Assembly (NCBI GenBank): GCA_004026145.2
Contig: CP034980.1
Span: forward strand, 1,757,619-1,821,618
Source: Takifugu bimaculatus
Taxonomy: Eukaryota; Chordata; Actinopteri; Tetraodontiformes; Tetraodontidae
Length of the DNA: 64,000 nucleotides
Reading direction: 5' to 3'
The notes below the pieces were generated by a model. The model was not told the origin of the DNA, ran no database searches, and saw only the letters and a list, made by a program, of their open reading frames with translations. A program made the position numbers and the translations under genes. Of the stretch, positions 46,337 to 59,600 are shown piece after piece (within the stretch, counting starts at the first letter, position 1; each line of letters opens with the position of its first letter).

Positions 46337-49300
46337 TCACTGTTTGAATTCATATCTTCAGGGTGCTAAGACTCTGAGGGACGCCGAGGAGGGATCCTGT
46401 GCCTGCTAAAGGAGGAAAATGGCTCTTATACATATTAAAAGGTGCACTGAGAACGCTGTATTAATGTCAGGTGTTCCCAACGGTGCAACAATGTCAGGAG
46501 CAGCTGCTCCTTTTAAGGGGAGGGGGGCACTTCTTTTGTAAACTTGCTGTGACAGAGCAGCGTAGATTGAACCTGAATATCCACCTGAATTTCAGATGGG
46601 AATAGCAGCACCTCTGCCCCGGTTGAGCTTGCGGTGTGTTAGTTATACCCAGTCGGAATAAGCCAAGTGTGTTTATTGGTGTGTTTGCTCCAGTGTTGTG
46701 AGGACCACGTGAGGGGGTTTCTCCTGCTGCTGTCTACATGCTCTCAGGCCGGCCAGGGCCGACCCGCTCCCGCCTCCCCCTGCCAACTCCACACGCCTGC
46801 AGCTCACTCAAGGCCAATCTTCTGCGCCTCCTGTCAGCTTTAAAAGGCCGGGTCATCCATCCATCCACTCCTCGCCACTTTGGCGTAGGCCTGCATGTGG
46901 TGACGTTGTCCTTGAGACGAGTCTCGCCGTTTTCAGACCTGCACGCTTGTCGAACGCTTTCACCTCTGTTACGCCTCCTCATCACAGCCCGAGTCTCTCG
47001 TCCTGTGCCTCCTCTCATCCACTGCACACAGCTTAAACCCAGAACTAAGTTTAGCACGTTAAATCTTTAACCTGCTTTTGCGTTTCCATCTCTGCGTCGT
47101 GGGTCCAGTGAACAGCCCAGCAGAGAGGGGAAACCTCCACCAATGTATGATGCTAGTTGTGGCAGAGAAGAAGAGGCAGACGACTGTTATTATTATTAGC
47201 TGCTTAGTTAGAACAGCAGCTTAAAGAAATGCATTTAAAGTGAGAGTATTTACGTTAGGTTGCACGGGGCGATGCAGTTTGCAACACACAGAAATCGAAA
47301 CATCACATCCTTCATGTTCATTATCCACTCAAACCATCCAGTTCCTCTTTAGTGACGGCCTCTAATGACACACACACAATCAACATTCACTACTCTACAG
47401 GTGGTCTCTGATCAACCTAATGTGCACGTTTACTGACTGCGGGGGGGAAACGGGGGAACAGAAAAACCTGTTCTGCAACACATTTCCATACAGGACTGAA
47501 CACCCAGTTGTGTTATGCATCCACCAGAGACCAGCCAGTTTGGAGAGAAGACTCAGGGTCCAAATGGGGTTTTCACTCATAAATTAGCACCTGAGTTCAA
47601 ACTGCTCTGCCGTATATTTTAATATCGATCCGAAAAAGCTGATAAATGCAAATGGCCGGTGTCAGTTAACGCTGAAACGCAGATTAAAGGCAAAGGTGAT
47701 TTACTTATTTGGCGAAGGTTTCTTCTCATCATCACAAAGCCTGCTGATGGTCCTGGTCCTGGAGCCTCCAGAGGCACAAACAAGGTGAGCACATGAAAGC
47801 GTCGGCGTGGAAACGCAATGAATAGTGTAAACATTGTAAGCGCCTTATTGTAGTTGTTTGGAACTGTTGCAGCGTTCTAAAATGAACTCTAGCTGTCGGG
47901 CGTAGCGGAGGGATTTTATATACATCATCAAACTAAACACAATACTGTCAACAATAATGTGTTCAGATTCTAGGTTTTCTAATAAACTATTTACCGATAT
48001 AGAAATGGCGGATTTGCAGAGGCTTACTGGGATTATTGCGTAATAACTGCGCTACGAACTTTAATAGGCGCTTTTAAAGAAATGTGAAAGAGCAGCAGTT
48101 CGGAATGTCTGCCATCTGCGCGCCAATTGAGACGCTCTGCGGCCGTTATCCACACGGATATTTCAACCGGGGCTAAAACAGCGCCGTCCTCGGGAAGGAC
48201 GAGGACCGCCATTGTCGCAGAAAGTGCTCGAAAATCTTAAACGACTGTCTTCAGCGCACAAGTCTGCCCGATTAATCAACTGATAAGGACATGGCAAAAT
48301 GACAGTGACATGATTAAATTGCTCGACGGCCTATCAGGAAGTTTTTCTTTTTTTTCCCCCTCTCGCTTTTATTTCTCTTCTTCTTTTCCGCGTGATAACA
48401 GCCGCAGTCAGCAATGCCGGGCTTGGAGACAAAACAAAGCCATTCTTAATTTCCAGCAGTAACAAATGCCAGAACCCAAGGCGCATGGAGGAGGCAGATA
48501 AAGTTGTTATTGGCAAATGTCCTTGGTACAAGCGGAGTGAACACACAGTAATCCTACTTTGTTATTAGTCTCCCAGGACCCTGGGACTCTACGTTACTAT
48601 CACAGGCTGGTCCCATGTAGATAACACCGCTCCCATTCACCCTCACATCTACTCATAGCTAAATTGACTGCAATTATCAGGACTCCGGAGCTTAATAAGG
48701 CCTCCTTTATTTACACACAGACTCTTGCGCAACCTCTAAAGTTTCCTTCTTTATTTATTTAATGGTGGGGGGGTTGGTATTACTTAACATGCCTTAACGC
48801 CCCAGTAAACTCTCTAGGAGAAGAGTATTGATTTCATCTGCTCTCCCCGAGCCGTAATTGACCGTGATGTAATCAGATATCGTGGGGTCTGCAATTCAAC
48901 GTCCTTGTTTGGATCAAGCGAGTTGGAAGGAATGGAGGCTCGGATTCGATGACAGGTGCATTTATGTTTCTAAAAAATCGTAATATCTGATACCTGCAAC
49001 AGCGTTTGAGTCTGGCAAGTTCTTCGAGAACAAACAGGTCAGGCAACCAGGACCTCCTCAAACGCGCCAGTCTGAAATGATAACAGGCGATGGGTGGACG
49101 GAGCGCGACCCCGTCAACAGGAAGGAAGCCACGTGGTCATGTGATGCTCGGCGAGGCCTGTTCCTGTGTGGATCCTGCAAATATGAGGAGGCCCGTCAGT
49201 ACGCTGGAGGCGGGGGACAGCAGAAGGATGCAAAACTATCATTTTTGGAGCTGGTATTAAAAACTGTGTCCCAGTCTGGTTCTGTTAAAGCGTGGAGGGT

Positions 49301-51084
49301 CTGCTCGGAACAGCGTTTGTGACTGAAATATTAATCGCAATTTGGAATGAATGCTGCTTATCTGGTCTCCTAGCAAGAGCTCAGAAGCTGGAATCTCCCT
49401 GCTCTGAGTTTCACGTCCTGACATTTTCCTTTCATCAGGACTGATCTCCACACTGGGATGTTTATCTAATGTGATGTTGAATCTGGGTCTGATGGAACAG
49501 TGTTCCGTTCCCGAGCTGAGCCCCTCTCGTGCCTCCAGTTTGCCGCGGGCTGTTATTCCAGCTGACCTTTGAAAATTTAAGTCTCTGATTACTTTGAATA
49601 GCAAAAATATTGAAAACAGTGTCTGGTTGTGATCAGCGGCTCACATGTGGCCTCTGGAAACGAGACATTGTGCAGGTCTGATTTAACATTTGTCGGGCTG
49701 GTTCGGTCAAACAGACGATTTTTAGAGACGGATCATCACGTGACCTTTATGAGCTGAGCCCCATGTGCGGAGCGCTCAGCGTTTGTTGCTCATTTCTTTA
49801 TTTGTATAAAATGTGAAGAAGAAACTGCAAATGAAATGGGTTCTGAATTCAAATGCCTTATTTAGAAATCAGCAATAATGACACCTTTGCTACAAATATT
49901 CTGACTTCACCTTTGACCTCCTGCCCTTTTAGCGCTCAGACCCTTGAACTCTCTCGCGGATGCAGGGAAAAAATGGTGTCAAGCATCAAGATTTCGATCT
50001 TGTCTCTATGAGCAGCAGCCCCGCAAGGGAAAGGTGAAGGTTAAGTTGAGGCCCAGGGTCTAATGGTGCTGCAGACAGACGTGAAGGTGGGCGTTCCCCT
50101 TCAAGTGCCCCTTGGGGAGGAGGATGCTGGAGCTGGAGCTGCGGCCTTTATCTGTTAATCTAGCCCTTAATCTATCAACGCTCGTGTTCATCTGTTCCCT
50201 GTAGCCCCGGGGGGTCCTTGAGAGACACAGGTTCAATCCTCTGTATGTGTTACACATATTGCAGAGTTGACAATAAAGCTACCTTAAACCGTGAATCTGT
50301 GTCAGCCTCCCCTGCACAAACATCCTCTGCACCTCTGCAGAAAACAGTAATGGGTAGAGTTGGTGTATCATGTTGTAGAGTCATGCTTGAGTCTTGATTG
50401 TGTAAGAGAAAATGGAAAAATGTCACCTATACATTCAGCAATCTTAGCTAACTGAGTCATGCTAGCAGCTAGAGGATGACTGGAATCCGTTTCCAGGTCA
50501 GCTATATGACACTTTGATGGTTTTCATCTACCACCATTTTCTGTTTGCTCAACGTGATGATGAGTGTGACGGACCAATAGAGATGCATCTCACAATTTTA
50601 GCTTGTCAGGTGACACATGTGGCATTGGGAGACTTTTGGATTTCAAGCCAAAACAGCTAGATTTGTAAAAGGAACACTAGGATTAGACGTCCCAGTATTT
50701 GCTCTCATTTATTTCCCGTTGGACTGATGAGCGGACAGAAATATCCACTCCATAATAGTGTAACGGCTCTCATCAAATAGGCATCACACTGTGATGTTGC
50801 TGACTGTCCACACAACACAGTTAGTCACAGTTGTGGTCATACAATGCTAGTTAATTGCCCAGGATAAGACATCCTCCCCACAGGTATAATTAGATGTACA
50901 GCTGCCAAAGCGTCCCCTATAGGGAACCTGCCACGGGCAATGTTCCTTCCCAGCAGACGCTTGAAGAAAGCTAATTGGTGTAATATTTGTGCCCAGTGTT
51001 GTGAGCTAATTAAAGCTGGGGGCATCAGATCGCACAGACTTCATCGCAGATGTCCACTGATCTAATCGTGGCCTCGCCTTTTCA

Positions 51085-51086
<2 letters not shown>

Positions 51087-51143
<57 letters not shown>
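51087..51143. repeat. (TG)28 microsatellite
   Basis: A pure TG run of 57 bases, directly beside a possible conserved element at 50835-51045. Confidence 0.97.
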
Positions 51144-51148
<5 letters not shown>

Positions 51149-54100
51149 AACTGAATGAGACTGCATTAATGAACAGTTACAGGCATTAAGCAGGTAATTA
51201 GCAGACTACAGTTACAGTCTGAAGCTGTAACTGTTAGGATGATCTTAAACACATATCCCTCTGAGCACATGCACATTCAGCACACATGGAACCTGGAGGC
51301 ACATGGGGGGGAGGGTAGACAGAGAGGACCTCTTAAATAAATTTTAGGAGACATCTCGCTGGATAGGTGGACGTGAAACGACAGAAGAATGATGAGCCAA
51401 TCTCAGGTGAGCTAAAGTTTAACCAGCGGCTCCTCCCCACCTACAGACCGAGAGGAACAGATGAGATGGCACAGAAAGGTTCTTTTGAACTGGATCCCGG
51501 CGTCCTTTGTGAGGAGGAAATCTCCCCTTTCGCTTTGAAACTCCGATAAATGAAGTTTTGTGAGACAGATTATTCTTAGCACATAACTGCATCAGATAGA
51601 CGACGGGGAAAAAACCCGTTTGTGATCAGTCCGCCTGGTTAAATGTCGTCATCAGTGTGACAGAGGGACGTTCAAGCAAAGACGTGTGTCGAACAGATTT
51701 ATTGTATAACAGATTTAAATCATTTCGTCATCAAATTTTTCCTTTGTGCCTCATAATTCCTGGAACATTCATGGACAACGAAGGTGGTCCGCGGATTATA
51801 TCAGATAAGGGGTCAAACCCAGCCGAGGATGAGGACAGCAGACTGAGGACATGGACATCAGCAGCGCGTTCCTCCATGAACTCAGCCCATTATGGCAATG
51901 TCAGTGCTTTAATGCTGATTCGCACGGTCTCCCAAATCCCAGATTAGCCCCCAAGTCGCCCCAGAGATTTTTTTCTTCAACAACGAACTGAAGTTTTTGT
52001 CTTGAAGGAAAAGGTTATGTGAGTGTTGCACCACACACACATAAAGATGGTGGAGCTGGATGGAAAAATTACAGAAAAGAAACTAAAACCAAGGCAACAT
52101 GCTAATTTTAATTCATTGTAGCCCAGTTTGTGTCTCATCCAGGGTGTCATGCTGCTAATACTGCTAATGCTAATACTCTAGTGGTTTAAGTCTATTAACA
52201 GGCAGAAAAAAGAAAAGGTTGTTTACAACTTGTAATGTAGCAAGCATTAAATTTTAAATGCTAACTATTCTGCATCTTGTCCTGGCAGAGTTTCTCTTTC
52301 ATCTCTTATTCTTAATCTTTTATCTACAGTAAACTTGGCACCAGAAACAGATCCTTTGGAAATCATGACTCTTTTTCTTCAGAGGCTGTGTTCTCGCTTG
52401 GCTCAGCAGAATGCAGCAGTGCTGGGGCTCTCTCCAACCTAACCCGGACACATCTGGATTTTACCTTCTTGTCTCGCAGCTCTCCCAGCCTGCAGGAGTC
52501 AGCGCTGACCTTTCCTGTCCTCTTCATATCAACAGTTTCTCATCGTGATTCATAATGACACTTAAACTGCAGCGCCCAGGGCGCACTTCCTGCTGCTGTG
52601 TTCTCAGGGGCTTCTCGCCGCTGCCATGTTTCAATCGTTAAATCCCGTGACAACAAGGCTGAAAGTACACAACAGCAATGTTACCCTGCTGCTGATATGA
52701 TGGGGCAGCCCATCATTTCCCCATCATATGCTAGGAGCAGCGAGCTAACATTACTGCTCTAGCTAGCACTTTTGTAGCCAGAGCTGCAGCAGTGACTGAT
52801 GATATCAAGGGAGTGGGAGAAAAAAAACATTGGCTTTTGCAATATTCATCTCAGATGAATCAATTGATTTAGTTTGTTATTACTGTCGTGTGAGTCATGC
52901 GGAGTTCTGTGAGCGTGACAGAGGGCCCCCCAGGGTCACAGGCCACACTGAGACTGCCCTCAACACAGGACTTCTAGAGATCTTCAAACCCAGAGACTGG
53001 AGTCATGCCCGAAAGAAGGATTCTTTTATAGTCCTGGTCGATGTCTATTTGAACCAGCGTGAAATTATATTCCGTTCGATCTGGGGGGGGAAAGTGCGTG
53101 CTTGTCATATTTTTTGACTGTTTGCGCCGTCAAAGTGTGAGGTTTTAAAGATAAATACTTGCTCACGGCGGTGCCGTGCTGACTTTATTTCATAGCTGTC
53201 AGAAGGCGTTATGCAGCCTTCCATCACTAAAGTGGATAACGCTCACGCATTAACCATATCCAATATTTGGAGGTCCACTATCATCTGCGACCATCTAAAA
53301 ATATTTAATCACTTGGCTAAAAGTCGAGAATATCTTTATAATAAATACAGTTATCGTAGCAGCAGTTCTACACTCACATTTTATGGCGCATCGCCTTCTT
53401 TTTAATGATCTCATCTTCATTAATCAAATCGAAAATAAACACGTTTCTTGTTTTCATTTTGTGTAAGATCAGGCTAAATCTGTGTGTTTAATCGTTTTTC
53501 CCCGCGCCCACTCCCTGATAAGCTTCCACGGACTGAGAAGTCCTCTTATCGTTGTGTCCAGCAGGACAAACCGGCCAGACAGAGGAGAGCACGAAGGACA
53601 CTCTGCTGTTTATTGTGACCCCTCGCCTCTTAATAACCAGCAGCCCAAGTCTGCACATCCAATCCCCAGACTTCCAGCAATCTCGCTGGTGACACAGCGC
53701 AATAGTGAAGTGGCGAGTGATGAATGGCTCGGTTGGACCGTCCCTGCGAGGCGTGCACGGGCCGGGACGCGCTTGGGGTTTCTTTGGGTCAAAAGGTTGA
53801 ATGGCGAATAAACACCTCACCTGAGCGCGCTCAGTTCCAATCCTGTTTAAAGTGCAGCGATTAGCAAAGCTTAGCTGGTTGAGGCTAATCCTCCGAGTTG
53901 TAATCCTGACTGTATTCCAACATATCAAACATTTAATTTCCAGGCGCGGTGCGAGGTGCTACCGCCCCAACGGGACCTGCACTGGAAATGACACTGAACA
54001 GGAAGTTATCCCGTGGTTAGTTCCTTCTGTTTGTCACGGCCTCCCATCGTCCTCCCGACACAACATTCCTCCATCCCCCGAGTGGAGTAATTGACTTTTT

Positions 54101-57100
54101 TGATATTGACGGTCAGCAGCAGCAATAATTACAGCCGCCTCGCTGGTGATTTCAGTGTTAATATTTAGCTTTAATAATGGGAGAAACCAAGCAGGTGTTG
54201 TCGCAGGCAACAGAGCTGCATCCTCCCTCCGCAGCAGCCGTACCAGGAATCTATCTGACTTTACACGCTCGATCTTTCTGAGCTGCCCGCAGCTGCTCGG
54301 GATATTGAAAGTCGAGACTGGTTCCTTTCCGAGCCTGACGAGAGCCGCGGGCCACGAGGCCCAGGCTTTATTAAGCCTGTGCTGCGGCAGATATGCAGCA
54401 GGCTAAACTGTACTGGTGCAAACAAGTGCGATGAAGCTAACAGCTACCAGCTGCTTCACCGTGTTGAGTTACATAACCCCCCACCTTCCCCCGAGAATTT
54501 AGGTGTGGTCATTTTAAAGATGGCTTTGAGCCACAGCAACATCTGAGCTCCTGGTAATTCCAGAACTAATAGTAGCTTTTGATGGGCGCAACAAGCCGTA
54601 ACAAACCGCCAGGAACAGTCAAATGTCTCCAGTGGGTTTGAACTCCAGACTTCAGAAGCATTATTTAACTGCCAATCGCACGTTAATGGAACAGATGGCC
54701 GGCTCTGAAATGAAACCGCCATTCAGCAGTTCGAAAAACAAAATTAACTGAGGTCGCGGGGGAGGATCATTTGCATGAAGAGACCCGCTCACCATCCCAG
54801 AAAGCCAGACAGGAAGAGGGGGACCATTACTGCAGCAGGGGTGGACCATATTCCACTTGCTACAAGCGCGTTATTAGCTGACATTTCCTGAAACCCCACA
54901 CGCTCCGGCGCTAAATGAGCCTGTTTCTACTCCTTCCCACATCATCCATTGTCTCTTTTTAGCTTAACAATCTCTTCTGGCACATTTTACTCTTTGCTGC
55001 AGTGTATCAGAAGTGCTGCCAACTTCTTTTATGTGTGGATGTTGCTTTGTTCCATCTCAGCTTTCTTCTGCCAAGATCAAGGCAGCCATGACCTTCCCGC
55101 TCATGTCATGTCTTGGTGCCAAGTGTGTTTACTGAAGCACAGTTATGGATTCAGAGGAGCAGAAACACAGAGCTGCTATTCAGAGTGACCTTATCGAGAC
55201 TCCGCCAACCCAGAGAAGACGTTTTTTCCACAGCTGCGCACCTGTCTGAAAAAGCAACGCCGTCTCTCCTGGAAGGATCTCCAGGCAGCCCCATAAATCA
55301 AACCACTGCTGCTCAGTTCCCTCTAATCTGTTTTGGAAATGCAGATCAGTCCAAATTGTGCGGCAGTTCGTACGTCAGGCTTTATTACCAATCTTTTTTG
55401 TCACAGCAGATCTGTGACTAGCACCCTATGCTATCTAAGCACCACCATCTTTCATTGTCTTTGATTGCGCGCCATGAGCTTTGAACATAATAGACCGGCA
55501 CGGCGCCATTTCACACCGCGTTCGTGAACTTCCATCAGAGGATATCGGGATGGATCTAAAATGGAAAGAGATATCCCTCAGTGCTGATGAAAAAATAAAT
55601 CAAGTTCCTATTCCTCAAGTGTATCAAAGCTTATTGTTTAATTTATCGTGGGCTTGTTTTTGAAGAAAATGGAGGATTCTGATGTTTTCAAATAGAAGGA
55701 AGGCGCTGAGGTGAAGACCACAGAACTGCCTTGACAGCTAAGCTGCTGCAAAGTCAGGCTGCTGCCTTTTAAGTAACTGGTGTTGTAAAGAACTGCAACT
55801 GCGGCATAATCACAAAGTGAGAGATACCTCATATTTAAGGCACAAAAAGTCTGTAAAAACACCGAGTAGCCGAGCGAAACAAACTGGCTTTGATGACAGA
55901 CTGGGAGCTTCTTTGTTGTCACACTGTACAGAAGGTTCCCGCTGTGTTCCCTCTGTGGCACCATGTGTGTTTGTCTCCTTCATGCTACGGCGAAGGAAAC
56001 GTTCTATCACACTTCCTGAAGCCAGACTGGTTATTTCAATTACTTCTATCGCAGTGATCCATTCCTGGGATCCTATAGTTCTGTGATATCCTACAAGGAT
56101 TGACGTGTTGTATTTTGTCACCCATGTTTTAACCCGAACACCATCTACTTTGTACACACTTAGCATGTACTCGGGCACGAGATCATCGGGATCCTCCCTG
56201 AGGTGCAGGATCGGTTTATGACTTCCCCGCTGGCGTCAGTGTAATCTTCCAGGATTAGTCACAAGATCAAAGCGCAGGAAAACAAAATCATCTCAAACTG
56301 CTGCATGAGTTTAGCAGGCTAGCATCTGGAGGAATAATCCCAAAAACAAAACACATGTACAATTTAGAGATAGCTGAATTCTCGCTGGCCACGTCTGGTG
56401 AGGGGTTCCTGCTGCCTTCTGCTTCCTGGTTCCTCTCAGTAGGGGTTCCATCTCTTCATCTTTGCCCACAAAAGGGACGTGAAGGTCGATAGATGGAGAC
56501 AGCTGATTCACCAGTGGTGACGACTTTAACGCTCCTGTACACCCACACACATGGACGCAAAGCCAAAACCAACCTTGACACTGGAAACGTCAGATGGGAT
56601 TCAAACGCTAAATACATGTAGAGAGAAAGCACCGTGGTGGCCACCAGGTGACCAGCGCTGGCGAGGGAGGATACAGCCGGGGGCCGACGTGCTATGATTT
56701 AGCTTGAGCATAGAGTTCACCTTTGGAACTGGAACTTTCCATTAAAATGTGCTTATGGTATCGAATGTAGATGAAATATCCATTAACATTGAACCAGACG
56801 ACAGTTCCCTCGTGTGTAATTCATCCCTAAAGGCTCATTCTGTGCTCCCATCAAGCATTTTAAAGACACTGAGATGAAGGCAGAACAGTGACCTTTAGCG
56901 CGTATTTACTGTAAGCCGCAGCTTTTAGAATAAAGTGTAATTGAACTTTACTACACTAACCTGGGCTCGTGTTTGGCAGCAGTTGCTGGCTGTCGGCCTG
57001 GCGACGCTGAGCAACGATCGTGGCTGTACTCCACCACAGCCTGGATCGGAGCTGACGCTTCCACGGCTTCAGGAGCCTCAACAAATTACATCATTTTTCA

Positions 57101-57431
57101 TTATTGAAGTCAACAGCCAGGCCCGTGTATCCATAACAAGAAATCAATCCCCAACACCGACGGGGTTTTTTTTTTGAAAAATGCAAAATAAGCTGGAATT
57201 GTTTCTTTCAAATCTAATATCTGCACTGTTACACCTACTTGAGACTTTGAATTATTCATGTTTAAATGGGACAAAGAGAAAATCCTCCAGGATACCAGCG
57301 TGTCACTGTTGTCTTTAGTCTAAACCTCTAAGAATAATTAAATGAATTCCCTCCTTCTCGTCATTATTATTAGACAGTTACAGGCTTGTTTGTGTGTTTT
57401 CACAAGTATCGTCCTAAGGATTTTGTGTATA

Positions 57432-57455
57432 TGTGTGTGTGTGTGGGGGGGGGGG
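57432..57455. repeat. (TG)n plus G11 tract
   Basis: A short TG run passing into eleven G residues, the same arrangement as in the gria3 upstream region at 16603-16624. Confidence 0.93.
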
Positions 57456-58719
57456 AGGGAATCAAATGCAGCTAGAAACACAATCAGCTTCATTTAATTT
57501 CACACTGATTGACCTTCTGCGCAACACTTTCCTTCATTCTCGTGCGCGTACAAGAGTCAGCTGGCCAAAAAGGACGGGCAATTAGCATACCGCTGTCATC
57601 GCAGCGACCCATTTCCATGATCACCGGCTGCTGCCTGCTAGCGTGTACACCTGTCCGACTGAAACCCCTCGTGCGCGGTGTAAGGCACAGCGGCAGCCCG
57701 TGGCGCCGTGCCCTCTGATTGCTTCTGGTTATCCTCAGGTTTGTGCTGAGCTGACAGGCCAGATGGCCAGGGCCTGGAACAGGGTTGGGTCTGTTCAAGG
57801 CCAGTCCCAGAAATACATTCTAGTAGAAATAAAGTTGTTTGATTTAAAAAATAATCTATACTCTTGCACCAAATAAATGTCAAATTACTACAAGCACAAC
57901 AAAATGGCCCCATCTGTAATCTAATGTTAAACACACTCATATTAAATAAATAAAGAACCTACATGGGTTTTTGGGTGTGTTGCCTAAATCTTTGATCAGA
58001 TTTCATCCATTCATTGGTCTTTAGTCGCTCCGCTAAAGTAAATTTCTTTAATGGGTCATAATGTCAAATGATGGTTGTCCAGGGAAATTCATGACAGTAT
58101 TAACTGGGGTGGTGGCAGAGCCGGATGTATAAGCAGCTCATTAAAGAGCAGTTAAAGGTTAAGGCCTCTGTTCTCTCAGCTGATCTAAGACTCTCACCCT
58201 CTTGGTTTGTGATATTCACTGAATTGTTAAATCCATTAGGTCATTTCCATAACAATCCAGATTTCTTTACTGTAGACTTTCCAAACTCAGGAAGTGAGTT
58301 TCCTTATTTTTTCCTTTACTTTCACTCATTAAAAAGCAGAAGGTGGACGGTTCCGATATTGACCGACTCATAATTTATTCACTGAATTTAAAGTGGGCAT
58401 AATTTGGCAAACTTCACTTCACTATACAACTTTGGAGACAGAATTTTCCTCTTTCGTTTATTAATAATGGAAGAGCCACACAACTGTCTTCCCCGACTCT
58501 GGAGAGTTGAGGCAGCTTTTCCTGAGAAATGAGGGAAATCACTGGAATCCCGCCCGAGGTCAAAGTCATCAACACGTCCTGCATCGATCGGAGGGATGTG
58601 AATACTAATGAGGAAGTCCTTGACTTGTTCACATCTACTTGATTTATCTGGCTAAATATCATTTAAACACTGTTTGAAAGCCCAGTGGGCTCATAAATTC
58701 AGCCTTTATTACCCCGCTG

Positions 58720-58731
58720 TTTTTTTTTTTT
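58720..58731. repeat. poly-T tract (T12)
   Basis: A thymine homopolymer followed by gttgttc. Confidence 0.93.
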
Positions 58732-59054
58732 GTTGTTCTCCATTTTTAACCTTCTAAATCCTGCTTCTTCCTGATCCACTTCTGGGTCCTAGCGGCAGCA
58801 GCGCCACCATCTAATCCACAAAGCTCCACTGACCTCCCCCCGAGAGTGGTCTCTGACGTCAGCAGGGGTAGCTGGGTCATGGTTGGGCCACCAGGCACTC
58901 GCCAGTAGATCACTTTCCCAGGCCTGGCTCTGGGTGGGGGCCCACGGTTTTGTTTCCTTGCACAAATTCAATGATCCGTGTAAAGAACCGAGAGCGTGAG
59001 CATTGCACGTCATGTCTGAATGTCAGGTGGACTTGATCTGATACATCTCCAGAA

Positions 59055-59066
59055 GGGGGGGGGGGG
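59055..59066. repeat. poly-G tract (G12)
   Basis: A pure guanine homopolymer, about 500 bp before the C21 tract. Confidence 0.95.
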
Positions 59067-59579
59067 CAGATGATTACAGCCTGATTAGTGCTCATGGTGC
59101 CTTTTCTTGGCATCCTAAAGTCAAAGATTACATTTCAATGAAACGGTCTTCCCGGGTGCTTTTAGCTGTGATTCAATTCTAAGACTTTTACAGTCAGAAA
59201 TATTTGGCTCTTATTAGCTGGACGTCCGAGAGGCCACGTTCAGAGTCGTGATGAGCGACGAGCTGTTTCCTCACACGCGTCCTTCATCCTGACTGTTTCC
59301 TGTTTGCCCATAAGGACAAACAGTGGAGCCTCTTGGATGATGCCCTGCGCGGGAGGCCAGCAGTGCGTGTGATATCACCCTGAGGTGCTCTGTCAGAGAG
59401 CTATTAATAGGTCCAAGGGACACCCTCCAACGCCCCCCCTCCCACAGCCCCGGTCGCTCCCACTCAACCACACCCTACTTGCAACTGTCCACACATGGAC
59501 GCTCCTCTCAGCCAGCCTGTCCAGTGAACAGGCAGCGAGCGGTCAGCCATGATGCTGTGCTGAGCCGCGAAAATCCCAG

Positions 59580-59600
59580 CCCCCCCCCCCCCCCCCCCCC
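59580..59600. repeat. poly-C tract (C21)
   Basis: Twenty-one cytosines in a row, the longest homopolymer in the window. It has no partner repeat nearby; its length may be unreliable in assembly. Confidence 0.95.

Noticed and set aside
46734..47070. Overlapping 110- and 107-codon frames on both strands
   Set aside because: Low-complexity Arg/Pro/Leu-rich products of a GC-rich patch; nothing recognisable.
53482..53928. Overlapping open frames of 109 (plus) and 146 (minus) codons
   Set aside because: No domain on either strand; GC-rich DNA low in stop codons explains them.
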